Positions 1 to 15,804 of a DNA stretch of 64,000 bases are shown here, one piece after another (positions within the stretch are counted from its first letter, which is position 1; the number at the start of each line of letters is the position of its first letter). Under the pieces are notes generated by a model, which was not told the origin of the DNA, did not search any database, and saw only the letters and a program-made list of their open reading frames with translations. This DNA comes from Tillus elongatus (taxonomy: Eukaryota; Arthropoda; Insecta; Coleoptera; Cleridae). A program made the position numbers and the translations under genes. The DNA lies in contig OZ023265.1 of the NCBI GenBank assembly GCA_964006375.1, positions 118,464,858 through 118,528,857 on the forward strand, read 5' to 3'.

Positions 1-439
1 ATTTACTGAGTAGTAATAAAACCAATGATGGACAGAAATTCAAAATAAGTAAACTCAGAATAGCGTATTTTAAGAAAGGGGAGGATAGCATACACATAAA
101 ATACTCATACTCCGATTCTGTGGAAAAGATCGTTTTACCAGTATCCCTTGTATCACAGTCTAAAGGTTTGTAAACTCTATCATAATCTAATTCTATCAAG
201 TTAACCACATTTTGTTATTAGGTCGTAGATCAAAAAAATCACCAAAAGCAGTAGATGTCCTTTATTCGTCTCCGTTGCCAATTTCTGAATTGAAATTAAA
301 AAATCTTATGGAGCTGTGTGAAAAAAAAGTAGTACCCCATAGATATTGGGACGAATACAAATCCTTTGTGGCGACGGTTGATGTTCCAGATACTTTGGCT
401 GAGACTGATAATGAAGACGAAATTCGTGAAGAGAATTGA
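1..439 (+). CDS. 3' end of a spliced gene of unknown function, two exons visible
   Basis: Exon 1 (1-165) is open in one frame from the left edge, so the gene starts outside the window. It joins exon 2 (222-439) across a 56-bp GT..AG intron. The phase is kept: one base of a Gly codon lies in exon 1 and two in exon 2. The visible protein has about 127 residues. It is rich in Lys and Ser, has a basic RRSKK stretch at the junction, a PISELKLKNLMELCEKK segment, then an acidic tail ending at TGA 437-439. The Pro-Ile-x(n)-Lys-Lys-x-Leu-x-Leu-Cys pattern followed by a Tyr-rich stretch recalls C-terminal segments of multicopy, possibly transposon-derived insect proteins; that is inference from memory. 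AATAAA signals follow at about 530 and 617. The exon structure is convincing; the function is unknown. Confidence 0.6.
166..221 (+). other. Short spliceosomal intron
   Basis: The 56-bp segment begins GTTTGTAAAC and ends TTTTGTTATTAG. It contains in-frame stops, and its removal joins two open frames in phase. A size near 50-60 bp is typical of small insect introns. Confidence 0.65.
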
Positions 440-1480
440 AAGTCTAAACTTGTATTTGTACTGCCATTTTAAAGTTTGTGTGATACTGTACGTTTTAATT
501 TTAATGCCATTGTAATTAATGTTTTAGTTCAAATAAATTTATGTATTAGTACAAATGTTTTTGTTCAAATATTTTAGTTCAAATATTTTGTCTAATTCTG
601 TACTTTTAACGTGTTCAATAAATGATAAGAAAAATAGCCTTTACGTTATTTATAACTATTTTAATGGTCATGCATCGCAATGTCAAATGTTTTAGTTTAA
701 TTCTGCACTTTTAACGTTTGATAAATAATGATAATAACAATAATGATAATTATTAATATAATAATAATAATAATAACAGCCTTTGCGTTACATAATACAA
801 ATTTTTCCCATATTATAACGAGAATTGCCAGATATACTAAACATCGTATGTGTATCGTAAGCGACAAAAATCTAGTAACATAATGCCTGACAAATTATCG
901 TAAGTAGCAAAAATTAATGTAAATAATTCGTTTTCTCAAATTCAATACGAAAATTCAATTAATATTTACAAAACAAAAGTGTTACAAACATTTTTATTAC
1001 TCATAGTCTGAGAAAGACATCAATTATAAAAAAAGTTGGTTCCTGTAAAATTTACTGTGTGTCGCTTACGATGTTTTGTCAAAAACCCATCGATATTTTG
1101 AAAATGTTAACAGATAATCATATTAGAGTAATTATTTCCTATCCTTTTTAACCAAAGTTAATTTGATTGTTTAAAAATTTTTTTTGGAAATTCTCTAAAC
1201 AGATTATTGAAAATAAATAAGAAAATTTAAAAAATACTTCACTGATCCCTACATGAATCATATGGTATGCGATTATAAATATAATAATTTCCAAAACTAT
1301 AACATATAGGTATATAGGAAGTGTTATACAAAATTTGGAGCTGGGAGCATGTCCTTCGCTTCTAAAATATAAAATCATTCGAATCATTTGACAATATACA
1401 TGACACAATTGAGCAGTGCTTTAAGCTTTCCTTTCCGAAGAAAAAAGTACCACTTGAGACAAGAAAATTTTACTTACATC
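440..1480. other. AT-rich spacer with a diverged tandem duplication
   Basis: No coding sequence is recognised. Two related segments (about 570-660 and 690-800) share 'ttttag', 'ctgyacttttaacg' and 'agcctttrcgtta' landmarks in the same order, so this is a diverged direct duplication. The second copy has gained an (ATA)n-like tract at about 728-775. The rest shows nothing identifiable. Confidence 0.4.
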
Positions 1481-1487
1481 CCCAGAA

Positions 1488-3347
1488 TTGGAAAAAGTCA
1501 AGATGCTGGTGGATTCAGCTCAAGTAATTCATAGGGTAATTAGAACTGAAAACTCAAGACAATTCTTGGCCACCCTTAAGAAGCAAATGAGAGAAACATA
1601 CACAAGTGAAGTTAAAAGAAGGAATAATGAACATATTAATGCCGCAGACAATAAAATTAAAGCTGTATGGACGATAATCAACAAAGAGAGAGGCAAACGA
1701 CGCTGTTCAAGCTTGGAAACTGCTCTTAATGCGAATCAACTTAATAATCATTTTACAAGTGTCGGTATAAATGTGTCTAGTAGCCTTAATCACTCAGTAA
1801 ATGAGGCTATGGGTATGCTTCATAATAAAAAGAATAGAAATCTGCACACCATGTTTTTGTACTCAACAACCAATGAAGAACTGACCAACATTGTGAAAAT
1901 TTTTAAAAATAAGCACTCATCTGATATATATGGAATGACAGTTCCATTGTTAAAGGAAGTATTTCCTATCATAGTTAGCTGTTTGTGTGAGGTGCTTAAT
2001 CAGTGTATGATCCAAGGCAACTTTCCTAAAAAGTTAAAGCTGGGAAAAGTGATTGCAATACATAAAGGTGGCAGTTTGGATGATTGTGACAACTACCGGC
2101 CTATCTCGCTACTTCCGATTCTATCAAAGATATTTGAAGAGCTTCTTAAGAGGAGGTTGCTGGCATTCATTGAACGATACAAGATATTAGATCCGCGCCA
2201 GCATGGCTTTAGACCCAAACGTTCAACAGACACAGCCTTGACCGAAATTGTTATGAGTATTGCCGAGGGACTCGATGAAAAAAATCATGTTGAAGTCGTA
2301 ACTTGTGATCTGAGTAAGGCCTTTGATACAGTTTCAAAGTGTATTTTGTTGGGGAAGCTGGAACATTATGGTGTCAGAGGTACAGCCCTCTCCCTCTTTG
2401 GGTCTTACCTGTAGGATAGGAGGCAGGTTGTGTATTGGGATAAACAGCTATCCGATGAGATGACATTAGATTGTGGTGTTCCGCAGGGTTCCATTTTGGC
2501 CCCTCTACTCTTTATCATCTATATGAATGATCTGCCGGCCAACATTGCATCGGATGCGATCGGGCTTTATGCCGATGACACCAGCTTTGTTAACAGAGCA
2601 ACAACGGCGATTAATTTGGGCCTCCGTACTAGGACTTGCCTTGACCAAGCAGATGAGTGGTTTAGAGTAAACTCTCTAAAATTAAACTTAAATAAGACAC
2701 AACGACTGGTGCTGGGTGCGGGACACAGCGGCGGGGCGAGGTTAAAGCTTCTTGGTGTAATTCTGGAGGATGGCCTTGCCTGGTCTGCTGATGTCTCGTC
2801 CCTGCTTGGAAGGTTGTCTAAGGCTATTTTTACAATGCGGCGAAGGAAAGCTTTGGTGGGCCGGGAGGCCTGCAAGATGGCATATTTTTCCAACTTTCAC
2901 CCTGTCGCTGGTTATGGTGTGCTTTTGTTGGGGTGCAGTCCAGGCTTGCAGCAAGTGCTCCTGAAGCAGAAAGAAGCCCTACGTGTCTTGTGCGACGTGT
3001 CTTGGAAGACTAGCTGCCGTGGGTTGTTCGAGCGCGAGCGTATACTTACCATAGTATCAGTATTGATTTTTGTCTGCTTAAAATATGTGCATCAAAATAA
3101 AGACTTATTTCTGGCCAATGAACAATTACATACCTATCATACCAGAAAGAAGGCCAACTTTAGCATACCATATCACAGACTGGCTAGAACGCAATTGGGT
3201 GCAAATTATCTGGGTTTGAAGCTGTATAACAGACTGCCAAGTAATTTGAGGGAAATGCCTGAATCACAATTTGCCAGAGAGGTTAAGAGACTTCTGCTGC
3301 GGATGACACTGTATACAGTGGATGAGTATTTTGAGACTGGTTGGTAA
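1488..3347 (+). pseudogene. Non-LTR retrotransposon (LINE) reverse transcriptase, one in-frame TAG
   Basis: A single frame runs from 1488 to 3347, interrupted only by TAG at 2412-2414. The RT motifs are in order: NYRPISLLP (about 2092), GFRPKRSTDTAL (about 2203), DLSKAFD (about 2308), then after the stop GVPQGSILAPLLF (about 2475) and the catalytic YADD (2568-2579). A C-terminal thumb-like region with WFRVNSLKLNLNKTQ follows, and a tail containing LYNRLPSNLRE. The start shown is a TTG after an upstream stop at 1455, so the copy is 5' truncated and lacks a recognisable endonuclease domain. The 3' end carries the typical microsatellite tail. It would supply target-primed reverse transcription if repaired; with the stop it is probably dead, though one stop implies a fairly young insertion. 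Clade (Jockey/CR1-like) is not firmly assigned. Confidence 0.9.
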
Positions 3348-3722
<375 letters not shown>

Positions 3723-4477
3723 AAAGACAGGCTGTTTCATTTGAAAAAATTGACTACTGAAGTAAGAAGAACAATTTCTAGGTGAAGATTACGACACCAT
3801 CCCTTCAATATTTTGTTAAATATATCATTAAACAAATCTACGCTATGTCGTATCCTGGTTCTTCATTACATTATTAACGCAATAGAGGTTACACTGTTTA
3901 ATGATGAAAATTGCTTGTTTTCTTTTTCACGGTCTCTAAGACTTTATCATTTATTATATACAGAGCATATGAAAATAAGCCCAATTCTCAAAAGCGTCGA
4001 GCGTCTAAGTCAGTCTTTATTTGTTAGAGTGTAACCTTCTGCCCCTTAAAACAACACTAAAAACATACCATTATGGCATTCGTACTTTTGGCCTGTACCG
4101 ACTAAAAGAATTTATTGCGAATGCCGAACAAATTTTTTTTATGCAGCTGTGGCCTTTTTCCTAATTCTAATTAGCATTTATAATATTCCTAGGTAAGTAT
4201 ATTTTTCCCCGTGCTTCATATACAGAACAACGCCTTATCATGAAATTCCGATGGAGAAAGTATGACGATTGTGTTAAATTACCTACATCAAAAACTATAT
4301 ACCTTAAGCATCACGCTTGTTTCTTGTAAACAAATATGAGGTAGACAAGTCACAAATGTATACCTTTCTAAATAAAGGTCCGCAGAAGGTGTGACTTTAA
4401 CATATTTTCTAAATAAATAACTTGTGATTGGGTAGAGATATTGACGCTCTACTTATAAATAAACTAATTTTATAAAT
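3723..4477. other. Spacer with one mariner-like repeat end
   Basis: Just after the LINE tail, ACAGGCTGTTTCATTTGAAA (about 3728) matches the ends of the mariner/MITE-like repeats near 47459 and 61992. The rest of this 750-bp stretch has no recognisable gene or structure. Confidence 0.35.
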
Positions 4478-4589
4478 ACATATAATTTCACAAGATGTCC
4501 AATTTTTTGGTCTAGAGTGTCACATTCTACCACTTAACCTTTTTTCCCACATTGCAAATTTGTATGTCCTTAGATTAGATTAGACGGAG
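4478..4589 (+). repeat. SINE-flanking repeat segment, copy 1
   Basis: This segment reads into the tRNA-like head of SINE 1. An inverted copy with the same order of landmarks (TGTCCAATTTTTTGGTCTAG, TTAGATTAGATTAGACGGAG) sits beside SINE 2 at about 9823-9950. Either the two SINEs share a longer 5' extension, or both insertions are copies of one older composite repeat. Confidence 0.6.
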
Positions 4590-4676
4590 AACGTCGGTGG
4601 TCCAGGGGTAAAAACGTGTGCCTCTAAACAAACGGGGGCTTGATTCGATTCCCAATGTTCCCCTTTCACTTTTTCA

Positions 4677-6207
<1,531 letters not shown>

Positions 6208-6474
6208 CTTTTTCAGTAAATACTGCAAAAATTACCATCAACCGAGGTTATGGCATTGTATTTTAGTAAGTTTAATGTCTGCACGTTCCACCCTTCGGAG
6301 GGGGCGTAAAGCCGTCGGCCCGTGTCCATGCCATGTTGAGCACGTTAAAAATCTCCACCCTCCTAACAGAAATGCAGAGGTTCTGCAAAATTTCTAGGAT
6401 AGTGAGGTGAAACTGCTCCCTGCTGTCGGTAATTGGTCATAGTCGCGCAAATAGACCGATGTTAAAAAACGACA

Positions 6475-6475
<1 letters not shown>

Positions 6476-6561
<86 letters not shown>

Positions 6562-8499
6562 GGGATTAATAAAGAAAACTGACTAATCGGCATTTGGAAG
6601 CGACTTTTAAAATATTGAGCCTTTTTTCCTTTATCAGGTACTTTATTAGACTTGACATTTGACAGCTCATTTTACCAGCCAGTGTTTCTGCAATAGAGCC
6701 CATCGATGCATTATTTTCGAAACTCAAGACACATTATATCCGAAGCGGCCTTGGAAGGATTGAGATCCGCTTGCAGGAACATGACGCTTTCATTGATTAG
6801 GGGGAAGGTTTATTTCTCCCCTCATCGGACTCACCCATTTAAATGCGAGTTTTCCGCTCCCAGACTCCTTGCCTCTTTAGCGGATTTGTCGAGCCTTTTG
6901 CTAATTGCTTTCTTTTGAATTTAGAGGTCGTCTATATTCCTTTCTTGAATTCCGGGCTTATAGGGTTTTGGACTGTCGCGCCTATTGCTGCCTCTTTCTA
7001 TGTTATTTGTCCTTTGGTATTTGTCCGAAATACCCAAATTCCTTTGTATGCCAAAATAGGGTCACCATTGTACCTTCTCTAGTTCCCTCATGGATTTTTG
7101 TCCACGTAAAAGGCCCACAGCGTTCCCTTGCCAACTGAAGCTTTTCCCACTGCTGTTCAAAGCATTTCATTAGTATTCACAACCCCTCCGTCTCTGTCTG
7201 TGACATATGTACTACATTTATGCATCCTAGTATCTCATCCCCCTTCAGTGCTCTAATGCGTATGGCCTCCCATGACTGGAGCAGATACACAGCCCGCTGA
7301 AATTACTCTGCAATTGCTGCATCTTCAGACGCCGCGAAGAGGTATCCTGGTATTTAACAAGTCGAATATAAGGAGAGATTGCTTCAAGTGCTTTTGTAAT
7401 GAAATTTCAAAGAGTCTCAATTATTCTGACCACATTATGGCGATTGGGAAACCGTTTTGTATGATAGCCACCCTATGAGTTATGAAGGCCTCTTTAAATT
7501 ATATTAATTTTATTTTGACCTTCTTCATCATGCGTTTTACGCTCGGCGTCGCTGTATCTTCATATAGACTGTCTTATGCTTCTTTTGCACCTTTTTTGTC
7601 CACTCCCTGTAATTTTTTGTCTTTGCTTGGTCTTCTTGGGGTCTCTGACATCCCTTTGGTATGTTTAAAATCTTATCCAGTTGTCCCGGATTAGAGTCCA
7701 TTGTAATGGATCCCACATTTCCAAGTAGGGTACTTATACAACTGTATCAGCCTGGTGCTCACAGAAAAGGGACTCGCGACTGCTTGTCATCCTACAACCA
7801 TTCATCCCTCGTCATGTTGTCTTACAGTTAAGGTTGTTTTAAGAATATCAAAAAGGAGATAAGTTAGTCAAATACAAGGCTAGAAATTTTCACTGTATAT
7901 AAGAGTTTAAAAAAGAACACGCCTTCAGATTTATTGTAATAAAAGCAAACTTCGAAGACAAGGAACTCCCTCTTTTCTCTGACTTAGGACATGGACCAGG
8001 ACGCTGTCGCTCTCCATAAAAGAGAGACCCTTATAGCGGAGTTTCTTTGTTGCCATAGAAGAATAGTGTATATTTGTACAAACTGTGTCTTTTTGGCATT
8101 AAAGCAGCAGCCATGTAAATTTGACGACACACACAACTATACCCACTATAAACTTTAATGTGTTAATAGTTTTCCAGTAAAACATAACTCAATAAAATAC
8201 CACACCCCACCTTTGTAATGTAATGTGCAAGAGGTAGTTGAAGTCAAAGGTACTGAAGACAAAAACAAGTTGATTTGATTTACCTTACACCCTCACACAA
8301 AAACATATTGATCTGAAAATACAACCCTCGATTATCTTGTATTAAAATTGTGATATTTCAGTAGTGGTGAAATTTCCTATATGAAGTTGAGTGAATCAAT
8401 TCATTTCTTATTAAATACTTTCACTTCACTTTTGCAAATTATATACATTTTGTGATACGTTCTCAATCAAATGCCAACGAAACTGGACTTCATAGTTCT
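6476..8499. other. (TA)n tract then unassigned sequence
   Basis: A (TA)n tract at about 6478-6556 follows SINE 1. From 6560 to 8500 composition is more balanced than the neighbours and short ORFs occur on both strands, but none shows a recognisable domain. On the minus strand at about 7690-7540 there is a short Lys/Arg/Gln-rich frame that could be a transposon gag-like relic. This is not supported well enough to call. Confidence 0.3.
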
Positions 8500-9250
8500 A
8501 TTTGACGTGCTCATAAGTGACCGCCAAGTATGGGAGAGATACAGTACTGACAAACAACTCATCCGTATGGGTCTACGCAAATAGAGGGAGTATGACTGGG
8601 CATAAAAGGGCCCAACTTTAGGCTGGCCAAGTCCTTGGGAAAACAGTCACCATCTTCCAAGCAGAAATGCTTGATATAAATGACTTTGTACAGGAGTGCA
8701 TACAACTAAGACTCAAAAAGAGATCTACATCCTCTAAGAGAGTGGGGCGGTACTAACAACTCTAAAATCTTTCAGAACCGAGTCTAAACTAACCTGGGAC
8801 TGCAAAAAATCTTTGAAGGAACTGGCTACGAGCAACAAATTAACTTTGATGTGGATACTAGGACATCAAGGCATTAAAGGAAATAAAGAAGCAGAGAGTC
8901 TTGCAAAAAGGGCAGCAACAATACCATTCTAGAGTCCAGAGCCTTGTTCTGGATTAACAACAAGCCATGTAAGAAATGAACTTGCTACTTGGCAGAGGAA
9001 CCAAATGCTGTCATACTGGAAGAAAACGCCAGGCTTGAGGCGCAAAAAACCGTTCATCACCATATCAACAGAGAAGTATGAGCTGTTCCTTGAATTGAAC
9101 AGGAACGACTTGAGGATAATCGTATGATTTTTCACAGGGCGTTCCCCAGTAAGGTATCATATTATAAAGATGGGTAAGGTGGACAGTGAAACCTGCAGAT
9201 ACTGCACTGAAGCCGCAGAAACAACAAAACATTTGCTATGCAACTGAATG
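8500..9250 (+). pseudogene. LINE relic: RNase H domain and Cys/His tail
   Basis: Several broken frames, read together, show the end of a non-LTR retrotransposon ORF2. An RNase H C-terminal stretch reads WILGHQGIKGNKEAESLAKRA (about 8850-8910). Further on, a motif like GHxxVxYHxxKMGxxxxxxCRxC (about 9140-9215) is followed by ETTKHLLC (about 9220-9243), typical of R1/Jockey-type elements. At least three stops or frameshifts interrupt it (for example at about 8930, 9125 and 9246). It is non-functional. Confidence 0.75.
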
Positions 9251-9480
9251 CCTTAGCTTTGAAGTATTTGAAGTAGGTTTAATAGCCCCCAATAGACAAG
9301 TTGACGGTTACTTATGATTGTCCTGATTTTCAGAGATTTATTTCCAGCCTACCGACTATTTTAAAGATTCAGACTTAGTTTCTTTTCACCGATATTTGTG
9401 TTATCCTCCCAGTGCGATATTAATTTATGCAAGTATGTTTAGGACCTGGAAACATGATACAAAAAATTTTTTTTGGTACT

Positions 9481-9822
9481 TTAACGTCGGCCTATTTCCG
9501 CTTCTATGGCCAATCGCCGACGCCAGGGAGCAGTTTAACCTCCCTAACCTGGAAATTTTGACGAACCCCGGACTTTCTGTAAGGAGGGTAGGGATCTTTA
9601 ACGTGTCCAACATCGTATGGACACGGGACCGACAGCTTTACGCCTTCTCTGGAGGGCGGAACGTGCAGACATTCAACTTGCCCAAATACAATGCCACAAC
9701 CTCGGTTGATGTTAATTTTACAGTATGTACTGAAAAAGTAAAAGGGGGACCCTGAGAATCGAACCCAGTACCGTTCGGTTCAGAGGCACACGTTTTTACC
9801 ACTCGACCACCGAGGCTCTCCG
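9481..9822 (-). repeat. tRNA-derived SINE 2
   Basis: On the minus strand, the head has GGTGGTCGAGTGGTAAAAAC (A box) and GGGTTCGATTCTCAGGG (B box). The standard body with the GGCGTAAAGC and CACGTTAAAGATCCC landmarks follows, ending ATAGGCCGACGTTAA. The tail microsatellite is lost. It is followed (9823-9950) by the inverted partner of the segment at 4478-4589. Confidence 0.8.
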
Positions 9823-9950
9823 TCTAATCTAATCTGAGGACATACAAATTTTCAATGTGGAAAAAAAGGTTAAGTGATAGAATGTGACACTCTAGACCAA
9901 AAAATTGGACATCTTGTGAAATTATATGTATTTACAAAATATTAACAAAT
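9823..9950 (-). repeat. SINE-flanking repeat segment, copy 2
   Basis: Reverse-complement partner of 4478-4589, sharing the TTAGATTAGATTAGACGGAG and GTCACATTCTACCACTTAAC landmarks. Similarity ends at about 9945. Confidence 0.6.
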
Positions 9951-10425
9951 TATTTAAAATCATTGATCATTTGATGTAATTTTTTATAATAGTTTAAATT
10001 TTTTAAATATAATTTCAACAGATGTGTTACTTTGAATGTAAAACGGTGTCCAATTTAAAATATTTGCCTATAGCTTTGTTATCACATTACCTTTATTTAC
10101 CGCAATATCCGCAAGGGTTTGGTACAAGACTCACGGAACATGTTTACCCTTTATGATAGTGGACTTGAATACAATAAGCTCATAAACCTGTAACATAACC
10201 CTGATCCTTAAATCCCAGATTTAATGGGCAAATACGAGCCTAATTCTGATTATCAACCAACTTTACTGAAATTCTGCTTGTGTAATATACAACCTGCGTC
10301 AAATTTATTTACGTATCAAATAGAAGTCTAAAAATATTTTTACGACAACACATTTCTAATATTCATTGGTTTTTAAGTGGCGACGTTATACTTTTTTAAT
10401 TATATTGTTTAATTTTCGTACTTTA
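9951..10425. other. Spacer, nothing recognised
   Basis: AT-rich sequence without a convincing ORF, repeat unit or RNA structure. Confidence 0.3.
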
Positions 10426-10426
10426 A

Positions 10427-10750
10427 CGTTGATCTATTTCTTTAACTATGGCCAATCACCGACGCCAGGGAGCAGTTTCGGCTCATTATCCTGGAAATTT
10501 TGCCAAACCACTGTCTTCATGGACCTGTAACGTACCCAATATCGCATGGACATGGAACCGACGGATTTACGTCCCCTCCGAAGAGCGACACGCGCAGACA
10601 TTCAACTTGATCAAATACAATGCCTGAACCTCGGTTGATGCTAACTTTACAGTATGTACCGAAAAAGTAAAAGGGTAACCCTGGGAATAAAACCCAGTAC
10701 CCTTTGATTCAGAGGCACACGTTCTTACCCCTAAACCGTCAAGGCTCTAT
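10427..10750 (-). repeat. tRNA-derived SINE 3, diverged
   Basis: On the minus strand the head (GACGGTTTAGGGGTAAGAAC) and body follow the same order as the other copies. There are deletions and many substitutions (the B box reads GGGTTTTATTCCCAGGG), so it is the most diverged SINE copy here. Confidence 0.75.
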
Positions 10751-10838
10751 GCCTTTTCTTCAATTTCAGAATTTCAATTAATTATCTAAACGACGTAAAA
10801 TGTTAATAATTTACATAGTATAGGTTTAAAGAAATAAA

Positions 10839-11640
10839 TTGTTAAATTTTCAAAAAAGATATTTAAAAAAACGAAAACAAGCAAATCAACAAAAATTTTA
10901 TATGGAAACAAGTTCAGGTATACACGTTGCTCATGATAACGTAATATTAAATAATCTTATTGCAAAGATGGTCAGTATAGGTATACCAAAAGCGCCTGCT
11001 TCTAATATCGTCCATATATTCTCTAATAGAATTGTGTACGTTAGAGCTAACGGTGTATATCAGCATCCAAAAACCATTCACATGGGGTTTACACAAGGGT
11101 CTGTACTTGGCCCGGTTTTATTTAACATTTGCTTAATGGATTGTCGCAGCTTTTTTGGTCCAAATATTTAAGTAGTACAATATGCTGATGATTCCTGCTT
11201 ATATACCCAGCAAAACAATTACAACAAATGTATAGACGCTTTAATCCATACGATGCTCCAACTAAAAAATACTTGTTCCATAGTAACTTAACTTTGTCTA
11301 CAGAAAAATCAGCTGTTGTTATTTTTACGCGGCATAGAACTAGACTAGCCAGCCATATTAAGCTTGGATCTGCTTGGATCCCCTGCCCTAAAAACTTCAA
11401 AGACTTGAGTATAGTACTTGATCAGAAGCTATCCCAGAAAGAACATATAAACCAGTGCGTAAGCAAAGCTATAAAGATTTTGTACATTCTGAAAATGACA
11501 ACAAGGAAAAATTTGGTTCCGATCCAAAAACAACCATGATATTTTATAAAGCTTACACTACATCAATAATTGACTATGACTCCATATTTTATGGGTCAGC
11601 TTGTAATAGTTTTCTTGTGAAAGTTTAATACAATTTCAAA
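10839..11640 (+). pseudogene. LINE reverse transcriptase fragment
   Basis: The frame 10839-11171 contains TQGSVLGPVLFNICLMD (RT motif B). After a stop at 11169-11171, QYADDSCLY (about 11180) supplies the catalytic YADD. A further diverged frame (11228-11539) covers the region after the catalytic site. Stops and frame changes break it, and the fingers region before motif B is missing or unrecognisable. It is a different family from the LINE at 1488. Non-functional. Confidence 0.8.
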
Positions 11641-11861
11641 AGTGTATCTGGTTGTTTGTTCTTGCCGTAACTTAGTGAAACCGTTCCGTATGTAATACAG
11701 TCGTACACTTTTTCCGTGGCTTCACAAGTCAAGAGTCAATAGTCAATAATTTATTTTGCCTTAATTCCATTTACAAATGGTTGAGCACCACGTCAGTTAT
11801 TAAAATAAAAACAAAACTATAAAAACAAATGTAAGTGCTCTTTTCTTTCTGCATTCGATTT

Positions 11862-12084
11862 CAATTTTTAGTGAATTTTCTTTAAATAAATTCACTAATG
11901 AGATCGCGACTTTTGAGTTTTAAAAATCTCCACAAATGAGCGCGTATTGGCCCCCTAGAACACATATCCGGGGCCAGTTTCAATTTTTGACAGGTTCCAA
12001 TCTTCAATTACGAAGGTACTCAACAAGGTTGATCAAAATCGGCCCATTATGTTTTGAGTTATTGGTATATATATATATATATAC
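11862..12084 (+). mobile_element. TA-core element, copy B (5' part, rearranged)
   Basis: The 5' hairpin end TTTTTAGTGAATTTTC and the block CACATATCCGGGGCCAG (about 11963) are present. The block that normally follows the (TA)n tract is instead present in reverse orientation (11992-12062), forming the outer left arm of the inverted repeat at 11992-13205. Confidence 0.6.
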
Positions 12085-13790
<1,706 letters not shown>

Positions 13791-13799
13791 ATGTTTGTA

Positions 13800-14500
13800 A
13801 AGAAAAATTGTTAATGAGGATACCAACACTTTTGAATTTTGAAAAGATTTCTTCAAATGCGAGCGAACTAGGCTCCTTAGAACCCATATCCGGGGTTAGT
13901 TTCAATCTTTATCTGTTTTCATATCTACTAGGTGACCTATTTCCCCGGTAAAGCTCAATATATCCGTTAATATACAAAAGTGGAGAAAAAATTGTCTTTG
14001 TTAATTATAGGCTTTCTTGAACTGCATCCTATAAAATTAGTTTTGCTATCATAGGTGGCCCTTAACTTGTTGGTGATAAAAAAAATTGTGTTTTCAATGG
14101 AACACACCATACATTATTACATTTCCGCATTTTCCATCGAGATATAATGCATGTTTGTAGGAAAAGAAACTCAGGACGCAGCAAATGCGTTATGGTAGCG
14201 AATTTTTACTATATGCTTCAAATTTAAATAGCTCAATTTTCTATTAAGTTAACGTTCGTTGGCTAGAAACCAGTTTTTTCGGGAACATTTTGAGTTTATT
14301 TTCGAAAATTTTTTACATTTTCGAACAATAAAGTTATTGTGACGAAATATGGTACATTGTTTCTACTATATAGGTTATACTGGTAACCAAATTTCAGGTC
14401 TGCTTTCTTTAAAAGAAAATATATATTTGCTATTAAAAACATGTTTATGAAAATTCACTACCATAACGCATTTGCTCCGTCCAGACTTACTTATTTGTGC
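13800..14500. mobile_element. TA-core element fragments with ends in both orientations
   Basis: A 5' part (about 13815-13935) contains ACCCATATCCGGGGTTAG but has no TA tract. At 14170 lies a reverse 3' end (GGACGCAGCAAATGCGTTAT) and at about 14452-14487 a forward 3' end (TTCACTACCATAACGCATTT), flanking 270 bp of family-like AT-rich sequence. The piece between 13935 and 14170 is unassigned. Confidence 0.55.
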
Positions 14501-14504
14501 AGCC

Positions 14505-14891
14505 AGATTCTGACTATAAGAATCTCGGTGGTTCAGGGGTAAGAACGTGTGCCTCTGAACCGAAGGGTACTGGGTTCGGTCACAGGGTACTCCGTTCACT
14601 TTTTCAGTACAAACTGTAACATTACCATCAACCGATGTTCTGGTATTGTATTTGAGCAAGTTGAATGTCTGCAAAATTCAGCCCTTTGGAGGGGGAGTAA
14701 AGCGGTCGGTCCCGTGTTCATCGATGTTGAGCACGTTAAATATTCCTACCTTCCTTACAGAAAGGCAGGGGTTCGGCAAGATTTCCAGGATAGTGAGGTG
14801 AAACTGCTCCCTGGCGTCGGTGATTGGCCATAATCTCGGAAATAGGCCGACGTTGAAGAAACAAAATACACACACACAGATTCTGACTGTA
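14505..14891 (+). repeat. tRNA-derived SINE 4 with target duplication
   Basis: The SINE (14519-14877) is bounded by AGATTCTGACTATA (14505-14518) and AGATTCTGACTGTA (14878-14891), a 14-bp duplication with one mismatch. The head has TGGTTCAGGGG (A box) and GGGTTCGGTCACAGG (damaged B box). The 3' end is AGAAACAAAATACACACACA, which sets the true length of the family at about 350-360 bp. Confidence 0.9.
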
Positions 14892-15804
14892 AATCAACTT
14901 TTTTTGCTAATATCCTCTGTTATTGATTTTCCACGGGAAATTTTTGGTAACTAAGTATTTAGCAAAAGAATATTACTGGCACATGCTTACTTACACATTT
15001 GAAAACGTAAAACTTTTACATACATTTCAATTAATTTCATAAAACACAGCTACCTTAGTTATACAATTTGGTTAAAATTAGATATCCATGATATAAATAG
15101 GGAAACCACCTAAAATTTTGAGTTCTACGCAACAAAATTTTTTTTTAATAATAATTATATAAAAAGTAATACCCAATAGAAAAAAAATTAAACAGACTGT
15201 TCATGGTTCTAACATCTTATAGGCGTAGATTTCATAACTGCAGCTTTTTTAAGTGCGTGGGCCAGATTCAGTGAGACGTGGCTCGTAGAGTTATGTAGGA
15301 TATTACGCAGATAGATGATGATTTTAATTGAGCCTGGAAACTAAATATACACCTTTATGTGTGGGAAAAAACGCCCTTCCGCTCATCAAGAAGTTTATAT
15401 CAATTATGGTGTATTCCCAGTTATCCAGTCACATAGATACAGATTAATCCCTGGAGGTATTAAATTGGAGCCGATATGCTCTCGGGTTTTTCTCAACTCT
15501 TATGAAACGTGTTATGTTATTAAGGGAGAGAATTGTTGGTTTTATATAAGTACTAACCTATGCCCACGACATTGCACGCTCGGATTTTGTGATTTGTATT
15601 ACTCAATCTTTGAGAAAAGCTACTAAGACGTTTGTTTTTGGTGATGGGTATAATATCAATTTTCATTAGAAGAACCTGTGTCTTGTAAGGTAACCAATTT
15701 AAATAATTGTTCCTGCGTTCGTAAAGCAATAATTTGTTCATGGTCAATTATTAATAATTCTCATAAAATATTTTATAAAGCTCTATAAAACACTTATCAA
15801 AAAG
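14892..15804. other. Spacer, nothing recognised
   Basis: Short ORFs (for example 15357-15626) have no recognisable motif, start context or splice support. No repeat of the families named here is evident. Confidence 0.3.
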
